Part shown: positions 1-5,434 of the stretch, piece after piece
How positions within the stretch are numbered: position 1 is the first letter of the stretch
Layout of the letters: each line of letters opens with the position of its first letter
NCBI GenBank assembly: GCA_958346935.1
Contig: CATVTM010000082.1
Location: 1 to 7,999 of the forward strand
Direction: 5' to 3'
Length of the DNA: 7,999 nt
From: an uncultured Collinsella sp.
GTDB lineage: Bacteria > Actinomycetota > Coriobacteriia > Coriobacteriales > Coriobacteriaceae
Program-made: the position numbers and the translations under genes
The notes under the pieces: model-generated
Database searches by the model: none
Told to the model about the DNA's origin: nothing
Seen by the model: the letters and a program-made list of their open reading frames with translations, nothing else

Positions 1-10
1 TGAACGGTAT

Positions 11-46
11 GGAAACGCCCGGTGAGATGATCCACCGGGCGTCTCC
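11..46 (-). terminator. Hairpin terminator after the GntR gene
   Basis: Two 14-base arms (11-24 and 33-46) pair with one mismatch (14/43) around an 8-base loop; the core is ACGCCCGGTG / CACCGGGCGT. It begins 12 bases downstream of the GntR stop codon, read on the minus strand. The stem is GC-rich, but the T tract after it is poor (TTTCC, partly inside the stem), so termination may be inefficient or may serve both strands. Seen: the dyad. Inferred: its role. Confidence 0.6.
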
Positions 47-58
47 ATTCGCAATGTC

Positions 59-802
59 CTAGATGTCAAAAACGTAGCGAGACCCAACGATCCGCTGACG
101 ACCGATGATAAACGGCCGCCGCTGCTCATCAAAGAAGAAGGCTTCCATATAAAACAAGGGTTCGCCAACGGGAACCGCCAGCAACCGAGCGACCTCGGGC
201 GATGTGCACGCGATCTCGAGCGTGCACGGGTCGGTAAACGCAGGCGTCCGCCCCGTCCGGTTGCGCACGAACTCAAAAATGGATTGGTTAGATAGAGGCG
301 CCGTTGATAGATAGGCGTTGTCCTCGTAAACGTATATGTTGTTCTCAAGCATGACAGGGACGCCATCGGCAGTACGCACGCGCTCAACGCAAATCAAGTC
401 AGTTCCAACGGGAACACCAAAGAACTGTGCTTCGGTGGAATCCGCCGGCAGTATCTTTCTCGAAATGACACACGCCCCCGGTTCCATTCCGTTAGCGCGG
501 CATGCGTCCGAAAAACTCTGGACGTCATCCTTCTGGCGAATCTTGCGCTTGAGCTTGGGGGCATTGACAAACGTGCCTTTCCCCTGCCGCTTCGTTAGAT
601 AGCCCTGCTGGACGAGCTCCTCAATAGCGCGTCGCACGGTAACGCGGCCAACTTTATAGCTCTCAGCCAATTCGAATTCGTTGGGTATCCGCGCACCTGC
701 CTTGTAGGCACCGGAGTTGATTTCGTTTTTAATGATATCAATGACCTGTTGGTACAGCGGTATCGCTGCTTTACCGTCAGTTAGCCCTTCAGTCGGTGGC
801 AT
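59..802 (-). CDS. GntR-family transcriptional regulator with UTRA ligand domain (HutC subfamily)
   Basis: DNA-binding repressor or activator expected to respond to a small metabolite. Residues about 15-79 form the GntR winged helix-turn-helix: PLYQQVIDIIKNEI, then the recognition region around ELAESYKVGRVTVRRAIEEL, then the wing QGYLTKRQGKGTFV. Residues about 95-245 match a UTRA domain, with the usual VERVRTADGVPVMLENNIYV and C-terminal FIIGRQRIVGSRYVF blocks. The length (247 aa) is normal for the HutC subfamily, whose ligands are often sugar phosphates or amino-acid derivatives. The ATG at 802 is preceded by a GGAGAGGG ribosome binding site. It sits downstream of two HAD phosphatase genes on the same strand but is separated from them by hairpins and a candidate promoter of its own. 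The target genes cannot be read from this window; genes to the left (not visible) or itself are possible. The family call is firm, the ligand unknown. Confidence 0.93.
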   Translation of the reverse strand: MPPTEGLTDGKAAIPLYQQVIDIIKNEINSGAYKAGARIPNEFELAESYKVGRVTVRRAIEELVQQGYLTKRQGKGTFVNAPKLKRKIRQKDDVQSFSDACRANGMEPGACVISRKILPADSTEAQFFGVPVGTDLICVERVRTADGVPVMLENNIYVYEDNAYLSTAPLSNQSIFEFVRNRTGRTPAFTDPCTLEIACTSPEVARLLAVPVGEPLFYMEAFFFDEQRRPFIIGRQRIVGSRYVFDI

Positions 803-833
803 ATACCCTCTCCCAGCGCAATTACGTCTAAAA

Positions 834-868
834 CGGGCTTAAGGGCATTCAACAAGTCCTTAAGCCCG
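834..868 (-). promoter_or_regulatory. Perfect 11-bp inverted repeat in the GntR gene leader (operator or terminator)
   Basis: CGGGCTTAAGG (834-844) and CCTTAAGCCCG (858-868) are perfect reverse complements around a 13-base spacer. On the minus strand the hairpin is followed by only TTTT (833-830), so as an intrinsic terminator it would be weak. It falls just downstream of the transcription start predicted from the candidate promoter at 880-909, which fits an operator through which the regulator represses its own gene. The sequence does not decide between operator and terminator. Confidence 0.5.
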
Positions 869-879
869 CATTAGCTTAA

Positions 880-909
880 AGTATGCTAGGTGTCGCACCA
901 AAATGTCGG
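880..909 (-). promoter_or_regulatory. Candidate sigma-70 promoter for the GntR gene
   Basis: On the minus strand, CCGACA (909-904; 4 of 6 to TTGACA) lies 18 bases from CATACT (885-880; 4 of 6 to TATAAT). Transcription would start near 873, immediately before the 834-868 dyad. The match is moderate, and the placement between the preceding gene's hairpin and the leader dyad is the main support. Confidence 0.35.
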
Positions 910-929
910 GTATTTACTCATCGGACCCG

Positions 930-952
930 AAAAACGCGCAACTAACGCGCTC
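930..952 (-). terminator. Weak hairpin plus T5 directly after the HAD phosphatase gene
   Basis: Read on the minus strand, starting 1 base after the TAA stop at 953-955: a CGCG/CGCG stem (949-946 with 938-935), extendable by wobble pairs, around a 7-base loop. It is followed by TTTTT (934-930). The stem is short, so this is a possible but weak intrinsic terminator. Confidence 0.4.
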
Positions 953-1612
953 TTACGCGAGTTCCAGCAGGTCCGGCAGCTGATCGATAATCTTATCCGC
1001 GGCGTCCTGACTAAAGCCAAAGCGCTCCTCACGCTTGGCGATGACTGTCAGACCGGCGCGCTTGCCGGCAGTGATGCCAGGCACCGAATCCTCAACGCAG
1101 CAGCAGCGATTCGCGGGCAGCCCCAGCAGGTCCAACGCATGCAGGTAGATGTCGGGCTCGGGCTTACTCTCCTTAAACTGCTCGCCGCTCACCACATACT
1201 CAAAGGCATCCGACAGCCCGCACGCGTTGAGCACTTCCTCGATGCTATCCATGGGAGACGAGCTGGCAAGCGCCACGCGAACGCCACGGCGTGGCAGCTC
1301 TCGAATCGTATCCACGGCGCCTGGGTTAATCAAAGCCTGATAGTCGCGCGGACGCTTATGCGCCCACTCGTCCCAACGGACCAACGCTTCCTCGCCAGTG
1401 AAATGCCCCTTACCGGCGCGCTCAAACCAATCGACCAGCATATGCAGGAAGAACTGATGCGAGGTACCGACTTGCCCATTCAACTCCTCTTGAGTCAGGT
1501 TAAGCCCAAGCTCCTTGGCAAACGCGGCAGTCTCGCCCAGGTAGTAATACTCGGTATCGACAATGACACCGTCCATGTCAAAGATAACGGCGTCGAACGG
1601 AAATGCGGACAC
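953..1612 (-). CDS. HAD-superfamily phosphatase, beta-phosphoglucomutase-like (COG0637 type)
   Basis: Predicted cytosolic phosphatase of small phosphorylated metabolites, 219 aa. All four HAD motifs are present: motif I FDMDGVIVDTE with nucleophile D12 and acid/base D14; motif II VALASSS (S117-119); K150 in the SKPEPDIYLHAL segment; and motif IV VEDSVPGITAGKRAG with E174-D175. An alpha-helical cap follows motif I. In true beta-phosphoglucomutase a histidine sits four residues after the DT of motif I; here that position is Y24, so mutase activity is unlikely and a phosphatase is the safer call. The start is the GTG at 1612: AGGGAGGG lies just upstream and homology begins right after it. The longer ATG at 1660 would put 16 codons through the previous gene's terminator. 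The substrate is unknown. It sits downstream of a second, unrelated-class HAD phosphatase on the same strand. Confidence 0.88.
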   Translation of the reverse strand: MSAFPFDAVIFDMDGVIVDTEYYYLGETAAFAKELGLNLTQEELNGQVGTSHQFFLHMLVDWFERAGKGHFTGEEALVRWDEWAHKRPRDYQALINPGAVDTIRELPRRGVRVALASSSPMDSIEEVLNACGLSDAFEYVVSGEQFKESKPEPDIYLHALDLLGLPANRCCCVEDSVPGITAGKRAGLTVIAKREERFGFSQDAADKIIDQLPDLLELA

Positions 1613-1627
1613 GGCACCCTCCCTAAC

Positions 1628-1653
1628 AAAAGGGCGCCCGCAAGCAGGCGCCC
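1628..1653 (-). terminator. Intrinsic terminator after the Cof-type phosphatase gene
   Basis: Minus-strand hairpin GGGCGCC / GGCGCCC (1653-1647 with 1638-1632) around an 8-base loop, followed by TTTT (1631-1628) and TGTTAGG. It lies 24 bases after the stop of the 1677-2519 gene and ends about 15 bases before the GTG start of the next gene, just ahead of that gene's ribosome binding site. Confidence 0.7.
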
Positions 1654-1676
1654 AAACCATGCATTAATCGGCGATT

Positions 1677-2519
1677 CTAACCCAGCAGCTTATCCAGCGC
1701 CACTGCAATACCGTCTTCGTTGTTATTGGCGGTTACCATCTGGGCAACTGCCTTAACCTCACCGACGGCGTTGCCCATGGCAACACCGGTGCCGGCCCAC
1801 TCAATCATGGACTTGTCGTTCTGGCCGTCGCCAAACGAGACGACCTCGCTGGCATCGATACCGAGCTTGGGCAGGGCACCCTCGAGCGCACGGGCTTTGT
1901 CGATACCGGGCGCCGTGTACTCAAAGTACCAGTCGGCCGTAAACATGCCCGAAAGCGTCTGGGTAAAGGGCGCATACATCTCCTCGTAATGCGCCTGCAG
2001 GTAGGTCGGATCACCCGCCGTCAGCAGCTTGTCCACGGGATAAGTGTCCACGACCTCATGCAGGCTCTCGACCTCGCGAATCTTAAGATCGCACGCATCG
2101 CGCTCATACTTGACGATATTCTTCCGCAAGCCGTCAGGCAGCGTGATCATGCAATGGTACGAGTCCTCGACGTGCAAATCGCGACCGAGCGAAATCATAG
2201 GAATCACGTCGAAATTGCGCAGATGATCAATCAGACGGTGCAGTTCGTCAGCCGGCATGGCCTGATCAAAAAGGACCTCATCGGTCTGAGCGTCGACCAC
2301 GTGCGCGCCATTAAAGGCAACTAGCAGACCATCATGGTTTTGAAGGTCGAGCTCCTGCGCCAAGGCGTGCAGCCCCCATGCAGGACGACCCGAAGCCAAG
2401 ATGAGCTTAATGCCCGACTCCTGCGCAGCGAGCAGCTTCTCGCACGTACGCGGGCTGATGACCTTTTGGTCGTTGGTGAGCGTACCGTCGATATCCATTG
2501 CGATGGCTTTGATTGCCAT
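1677..2519 (-). CDS. Cof-type HAD-IIB family sugar-phosphate phosphatase
   Basis: Predicted cytosolic Mg-dependent phosphatase of the Cof/YbiV/YidA group, 280 aa (typical length 265-290). Motif I is MDIDGTLTND with D9 (nucleophile) and D11. Motif II is LASGRP with S43. A large alpha/beta C2-type cap spans roughly residues 85-195, and K208 lies in GIDKARALEGAL. Motif IV is FGDGQNDKSMIEWAGTGVAMGNA with D231 and D235, continuing into the usual ANNNEDGIAVAL C-terminus. The ATG at 2519 is preceded by GGGAGG five bases away. The open frame runs back to 2687, but those extra 56 codons are Arg-rich, unlike the family, and lack such a site. Known family members act on hexose phosphates, erythrose-4-phosphate, FMN or PLP; the specific substrate cannot be read here. 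It stands between pgi and another HAD phosphatase, each bounded by hairpins. Confidence 0.92.
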   Translation of the reverse strand: MAIKAIAMDIDGTLTNDQKVISPRTCEKLLAAQESGIKLILASGRPAWGLHALAQELDLQNHDGLLVAFNGAHVVDAQTDEVLFDQAMPADELHRLIDHLRNFDVIPMISLGRDLHVEDSYHCMITLPDGLRKNIVKYERDACDLKIREVESLHEVVDTYPVDKLLTAGDPTYLQAHYEEMYAPFTQTLSGMFTADWYFEYTAPGIDKARALEGALPKLGIDASEVVSFGDGQNDKSMIEWAGTGVAMGNAVGEVKAVAQMVTANNNEDGIAVALDKLLG

Positions 2520-2556
2520 ATATGCCTCCCTGTCATTGAACAACCTTGCCTGAGTC

Positions 2557-2562
2557 ATCATA
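2557..2562 (-). promoter_or_regulatory. Possible -10 element of the Cof-type phosphatase gene
   Basis: TATGAT (minus strand, 5 of 6 to TATAAT) lies 38 bases upstream of the ATG at 2519. No convincing -35 sits 16-18 bases further up, so this is only a candidate. The rest of 2520-2692 holds no gene that I can support. Confidence 0.2.
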
Positions 2563-2627
2563 CAGAACACCCACGGCGACGCTGTTTGCAACGGGAAAAA
2601 TGTCATATTGTCCCAAACATGAACGGC

Positions 2628-2661
2628 GCGCCTTCGACGATTGCGATGCCCGTCGAGGCGC
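2628..2661. repeat. Imperfect inverted repeat between the pgi terminator and the Cof-type gene
   Basis: Arms 2628-2639 and 2651-2661 pair over 11 base pairs with one bulged T (2633) and an 11-base loop. No T tract follows on either strand. It lies about 110-140 bases upstream of the phosphatase start, so it could be a regulator site or a leader structure. The function is unknown. Confidence 0.35.
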
Positions 2662-2692
2662 CTCCCGATACATTCCATCCTATCCAAATAGC

Positions 2693-2726
2693 AAGGGGCC
2701 CGTATCCCAACGGATACGGGCCCCTT
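2693..2726 (-). terminator. Terminator hairpin of pgi
   Basis: Perfect 15-bp arms 2693-2707 and 2712-2726 with a 4-base loop, core GGGGCCCGTATCC / GGATACGGGCCCC. It begins 29 bases after the pgi stop. On the minus strand the stem ends in CCCCTT followed by GCTATTT, so the U tract is interrupted; on the plus strand it ends in CCCCTTTC. The stem is one of the strongest in the window. Confidence 0.75.
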
Positions 2727-2755
2727 TCAGCCATAAGCCAACTCGGCCGTAAAAA

Positions 2756-4450
2756 CTACTTGCGATGAGCGCGGTAGAACTCGATGAGCGCCTGGGTCGA
2801 AGCGTCCTGCTCGGCCTTGGCGGCGTCGTCGTGGAAGGCCGGGGTGATCTGCTTGGCAAGCTGCTTGCCCAGCTCGACGCCCCACTGGTCGTAGGAGTCG
2901 ATGCCCCAGACCGTGCCCTCGACAAACGTGATGTGCTCGTACAGGGCGATGAGCTCGCCGAGTGCGAACGGGGTCAGCGTGTCGCCGAAGATCGAGGTCG
3001 TCGGACGGTTGCCCTCAAAGCAGCGGGCCGGGACGATCTGCTCGGGCGTGCCCTCGGCACGAACCTCGTCGGCCGTCTTACCAAAGGCGAGCGCCTTGGT
3101 CTGGGCCAGGAAGTTGCCCAGGAACAGCTCGTGGACGTCCTGGCCGCTGTCGGTTGCGGGGTTGGCAGTGTTGGCGAAAGCGATAAAGTCGGCCGGGACC
3201 ACCACGGTGCCCTGGTGCAGCAGCTGGTAGAAGGCGTGCTGACCGTTGGTACCGGGCTCGCCCCAGAAGATCTCACCGGTATCGGAGGTCACAGCGCTGC
3301 CGTCCCAGCGGACGTGCTTGCCGTTGGACTCCATGGTGAGCTGTTGCAGATAGGCCGGGAAGCGGTGCAGATACTGGCAGTACGGCAGCACGGCGTGGCT
3401 CTTGGAACCGAAGAAGTTGACGTACCAGACGTTGAGCAGGCCCATCAGCGCGACGGCGTTGTTCTCGAGCGGGGTGTTGCAGAAGTACTCGTCGATGGCG
3501 TGGAAGCCCTCAAGGAACTGCTGGAAGCGCTCGGGGCCGAGCACGACGGTCAGCGACAGGCCCACGGCGGAGTCGACAGAGTAGCGGCCGCCGACCCAGT
3601 TCCAGAAACCAAAAGCGTTGGCGGGGTCGATGCCGAAGGCCTCGACCTTCTCGAGTGCGGTGGAAACGGCGACAAAGTGCTTGGCCACGGCCTCGGCGTT
3701 CTGCTCATCGGAGCCGTCGATGGCACCCTGAGCCTTGAGCTGCTCGAGCATCCAGGTCTTGACCTCACGAGCGTTGGTGAGGGTCTCGAGCGTGGTGAAA
3801 GTCTTGGAGACGATAATCACGAGCGTGGTCTCGGGATCGAGGCCCTTGAGCTTCTCTGCCTGATCGTTGGGGTCGATGTTGGAGATGTAGCGGCAGTCAA
3901 TACCGGCGTCGGCGTAGGGACGCAGGGCCTCGTAGGCCATGACCGGGCCCAGATCGGAGCCGCCGATGCCGATGGACACCAGGTGCTCGATCTTTTTGCC
4001 GGTAACACCCTTCCACTCACCGGAGCGCACGCGCTCGGCGAAGGCATACATGCGGTCGAGAACCTCGTGCACGTCGGCGACGACGTCCTGGCCGTCGACG
4101 ATGAGCTGGCCCTTCTCGCTTGCCGGGCGACGAAGCGCGGTGTGCAGGACGGCGCGGTCCTCGGTGGTGTTGATGTGCTCGCCGGAGAACATGGCGCCGC
4201 GGCGCTCCTCGAGCTTCACCTCGCGGGCAAGATCGCACAGCAGCTTGACGGTCTCATCGGTCACCAGGTTCTTGGACAGGTCGAAGTGCAGGTCACCGGC
4301 GTCAAAGCTCAGTTTGTTCACGCGCTCCGCATCGGCAGCGAACCAGGCCTTGAGGTCGATACCCTCGGCCTCGAGCTTCTCCTGATGAGCCTCGAGTGCC
4401 TTCCAAGCGGCAGTCGACGTAGCATCGATAGGTGCGGCAACAGTTGCCAT
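2756..4450 (-). CDS. pgi: Glucose-6-phosphate isomerase
   Basis: Interconverts glucose-6-phosphate and fructose-6-phosphate in the cytosol (glycolysis and gluconeogenesis). The 564 aa length agrees with the long bacterial/eukaryotic-type Pgi (about 545-565). Recognisable blocks are: IGIGGSDLGP (160-169) and VSKTFTTLET (214-223) binding the sugar phosphate; VGGRYSVDSAVGLS (286-299) with catalytic R289; ESNGK (374-378); GEPGTNGQHAFYQLLHQG (397-414) with H405; and the C-terminal signature GIDSYDQWGVELGK (516-529) with catalytic K529. No active-site residue appears lost. The start is the ATG at 4450, preceded by GAGGAGG; the in-frame ATG at 4477 falls inside a leader hairpin and lacks a binding site. 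It has its own candidate promoter and terminator, so it looks monocistronic. A 583-codon open frame on the opposite strand is a codon-bias shadow. Confidence 0.98.
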   Translation of the reverse strand: MATVAAPIDATSTAAWKALEAHQEKLEAEGIDLKAWFAADAERVNKLSFDAGDLHFDLSKNLVTDETVKLLCDLAREVKLEERRGAMFSGEHINTTEDRAVLHTALRRPASEKGQLIVDGQDVVADVHEVLDRMYAFAERVRSGEWKGVTGKKIEHLVSIGIGGSDLGPVMAYEALRPYADAGIDCRYISNIDPNDQAEKLKGLDPETTLVIIVSKTFTTLETLTNAREVKTWMLEQLKAQGAIDGSDEQNAEAVAKHFVAVSTALEKVEAFGIDPANAFGFWNWVGGRYSVDSAVGLSLTVVLGPERFQQFLEGFHAIDEYFCNTPLENNAVALMGLLNVWYVNFFGSKSHAVLPYCQYLHRFPAYLQQLTMESNGKHVRWDGSAVTSDTGEIFWGEPGTNGQHAFYQLLHQGTVVVPADFIAFANTANPATDSGQDVHELFLGNFLAQTKALAFGKTADEVRAEGTPEQIVPARCFEGNRPTTSIFGDTLTPFALGELIALYEHITFVEGTVWGIDSYDQWGVELGKQLAKQITPAFHDDAAKAEQDASTQALIEFYRAHRK

Positions 4451-4468
4451 AGAGTCCTCCTCAGCATA

Positions 4469-4492
4469 CGGGCGCACGCCTCCATGCGCCCG
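4469..4492 (-). repeat. Leader hairpin upstream of the pgi ribosome binding site
   Basis: CGGGCGCA (4469-4476) and TGCGCCCG (4485-4492) form a perfect 8-bp stem with an 8-base loop, in the predicted 5' leader about 10 bases before the GAGGAGG site of pgi. It could stabilise the message or tune translation. There is no T tract, so it is not a terminator. Confidence 0.45.
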
Positions 4493-4509
4493 GACATTCA
4501 GATGCCACT

Positions 4510-4538
4510 ATTCTAGCGCAGGTCAAGACTACAATCAG
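4510..4538 (-). promoter_or_regulatory. Candidate pgi promoter
   Basis: On the minus strand TAGAAT (4515-4510; 5 of 6 to TATAAT) lies 17 bases from CTGATT (4538-4533; 3 of 6 to TTGACA). The -10 is good and the -35 weak. It would give a leader of about 55 bases containing the 4469-4492 hairpin. Confidence 0.4.
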
Positions 4539-4573
4539 CGAGCGTTGCCAATCGGCCCCCAAACGGCAACCGA

Positions 4574-4643
4574 TCAAAAAGGGACAGGCTTATTTTGGCA
4601 GGTCAAACGCTTTACCAACCAAAAATAACCCGTCCTTTTATGG
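4574..4643. repeat. Palindromic interspersed repeat, copy 1 (degenerate), also a likely terminator
   Basis: About 70 bases, same orientation as the copy at 5285-5354 and about 84% identical by hand count (11 differences). The left arm (4576-4598) is intact and the right arm (4619-4640) carries several changes, so the palindrome is eroded. The right end contains the TAA stop (4640-4638) of the gene at 4638-5174. Read on the minus strand the stem ends in CCCTTTTTGATC, so it can serve as that gene's terminator. Confidence 0.7.
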
Positions 4644-5174
4644 CAAATAGTAGGCCGCGGCGCAGACGCTACCGAGTAACTCACGCAGAGGAGACCCGAT
4701 GCCCTCCAGCAGTTCGGGCGCGATAATGGCAAAAACGGGAACCTCGCCGGTGCCCACGACAGCAGGCACCTTGCCCTCCGAGACAATGCATCCATAAGGC
4801 ACAAAGCCGTCTTCGCCGGCATCGAGCGCCGCCATGCGACGCGCGAGCTCGCGCGCAAAGCCAGCAGTATCGGCATCGCCAATCGCCAGGACAAAGTCCA
4901 CGCCTTCGTCGGTCGCCAGGGCCACGGCTTCGTCGATCAGCTCGTCTCCCCCGTCGCCCTCAAACGAGCCGCAGCGGAAAAGCACACGCTCGAGTAGGGC
5001 TCGATCAAGCGAGCCAAGTGCCGCCGAGACAAGCTCATCGCGCGTATGCTTGTCACCGCCCAGCACAACCAGCGCCTTGGTGCCACCGTAGTGAGCGACC
5101 AATCGTCCGCACCAGCGAGCCACGTCTCCATCCGCAACAAGGCGCGTCGGCATACCAAACCCATAGTTGACCAT
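4638..5174 (-). CDS. Small protein resembling the N-terminal domain of iron-containing alcohol dehydrogenase, degenerate
   Basis: A 178-aa protein not assigned to a named gene. Its order of blocks resembles the nucleotide-binding half of Fe-ADH/BDH proteins (dehydroquinate-synthase-like fold): start VNYGFGMPTRLV; strand TKALVVLGG (32-40); FRCGSFEGDGGDELIDEAVALATDEGVDFVLAIG (66-99), matching the family's 'F.GV.PNP....V.EAV.L..EEGVDFILAVGGGS' region; then VPVFAIIAPELLEGIGSPL (145-163), matching the 'P..AIPTTAGTGSE' region. The expected GGGSxxDxAK loop reads GDADTAGFAR (99-108). The protein ends before the all-helical metal-binding domain, giving about half the usual 380-390 aa. A dehydrogenase function is therefore unlikely. 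The start is uncertain: ATG at 5174 fits the homology, with GGAAGGG and GGGG upstream; ATG at 5225 would give 195 aa but has no clear binding site. Flanked by two repeat copies. Family resemblance is inferred by eye. Confidence 0.7.
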   Translation of the reverse strand: MVNYGFGMPTRLVADGDVARWCGRLVAHYGGTKALVVLGGDKHTRDELVSAALGSLDRALLERVLFRCGSFEGDGGDELIDEAVALATDEGVDFVLAIGDADTAGFARELARRMAALDAGEDGFVPYGCIVSEGKVPAVVGTGEVPVFAIIAPELLEGIGSPLRELLGSVCAAAYYLP

Positions 5175-5284
5175 TATCCCCACAACCCTTCCGTGCTTTA
5201 TGGTGGTATCGATCGTTAGGCTCATGCTACGAAGCGAGGTTTTCCGAGCTGTTTCGCGCTCTTTAGGGCTGCGTTAAAAACCGA

Positions 5285-5354
5285 CCAAAAAGGGACAGGT
5301 TTGTTTTGGCAGGTCAAGCGTTTTACCGACCAAAATAAACCTGTCCCTTTTTGG
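5285..5354. repeat. Palindromic interspersed repeat, copy 2 (near-perfect)
   Basis: Arms 5285-5309 and 5330-5354 are reverse complements at 24 of 25 positions. Several inner bases also pair (5312-5314 with 5325-5327; 5316-5317 with 5322-5323), so almost the whole 70-base unit can fold into one hairpin. Each strand leaves the stem through CCCTTTTTGG, making it terminator-like in both directions. It sits between divergent genes, ending 6 bases before the -35 of the polymerase promoter. No open reading frame and no obvious target duplication was seen. The type is a REP/MITE-like element; mobilisation by a trans-acting enzyme is speculation. Confidence 0.8.
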
Positions 5355-5360
5355 CGGGTT

Positions 5361-5389
5361 TTGACGGTGTCCGGTCGAGCGGGTATTAT
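5361..5389 (+). promoter_or_regulatory. Sigma-70 promoter of the translesion polymerase operon
   Basis: TTGACG (5361-5366; 5 of 6) and TATTAT (5384-5389; 5 of 6) are separated by exactly 17 bases. The predicted start near 5396 lies inside the first SOS box, so a bound LexA would block transcription. Confidence 0.8.
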
Positions 5390-5403
5390 CGAACAGGTAT
5401 TCG
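5390..5403. promoter_or_regulatory. LexA (SOS) box 1
   Basis: CGAACAGGTATTCG matches the Gram-positive LexA consensus CGAAC-N4-GTTCG at all but one of the ten fixed positions (G to A). The dyad extends outward as TATCGAA / TTCGATA. It directly abuts the -10 and covers the predicted transcription start, a classic repressor position. Confidence 0.75.
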
Positions 5404-5406
5404 ATA

Positions 5407-5420
5407 GGAACATGTGTTTG
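5407..5420. promoter_or_regulatory. LexA (SOS) box 2
   Basis: GGAACATGTGTTTG differs from the B. subtilis-type consensus CGAACRNRYGTTYG at only the first base. Its centre is 17 bases from box 1. It ends 2 bases before the GGAGGGG ribosome binding site (5423-5429). Confidence 0.65.
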
Positions 5421-5434
5421 ATGGAGGGGTACGG

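Noticed and set aside
953..1612. True beta-phosphoglucomutase
   Set aside because: The conserved mutase histidine after motif I is replaced by Tyr (Y24), and no maltose or trehalose phosphorylase gene lies nearby.
1613..1660. Longer N-terminus of the HAD phosphatase from the ATG at 1660
   Set aside because: The extra 16 codons pass through the previous gene's terminator hairpin, have no binding site, and precede the start of family homology; the GTG at 1612 has AGGGAGGG.
890..1756. 288-codon plus-strand open frame opposite the HAD phosphatase
   Set aside because: The opposite strand carries all four HAD motifs. This frame resembles no family and would run through two terminators.
2520..2687. 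Longer N-terminus of the Cof-type phosphatase from 2687
   Set aside because: Arg-rich, non-homologous leader; the ATG at 2519 has a well-placed GGGAGG and begins exactly at the conserved first strand.
2765..4516. 583-codon open frame on the plus strand opposite pgi
   Set aside because: It mirrors pgi, a certain gene, codon by codon; GC-rich third positions remove stops on the opposite strand. The product is low-complexity (Val/Leu/Gly/Asp) and has no recognisable domain or binding site.
4574..4894. Minus-strand 106-codon frame ending in repeat copy 1
   Set aside because: It overlaps the Fe-ADH-like gene in another frame and ends in translated repeat sequence; the in-family resemblance lies in the other frame.
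5285..5354. CRISPR repeat or start of an array
   Set aside because: Only two copies, about 640 bases apart with a gene between, and the unit is a long palindrome without spacers.
5414..5434. GTG start of the polymerase at 5414
   Set aside because: It would start inside the second SOS box without a binding site, whereas GGAGGGG stands five bases before the ATG at 5435.
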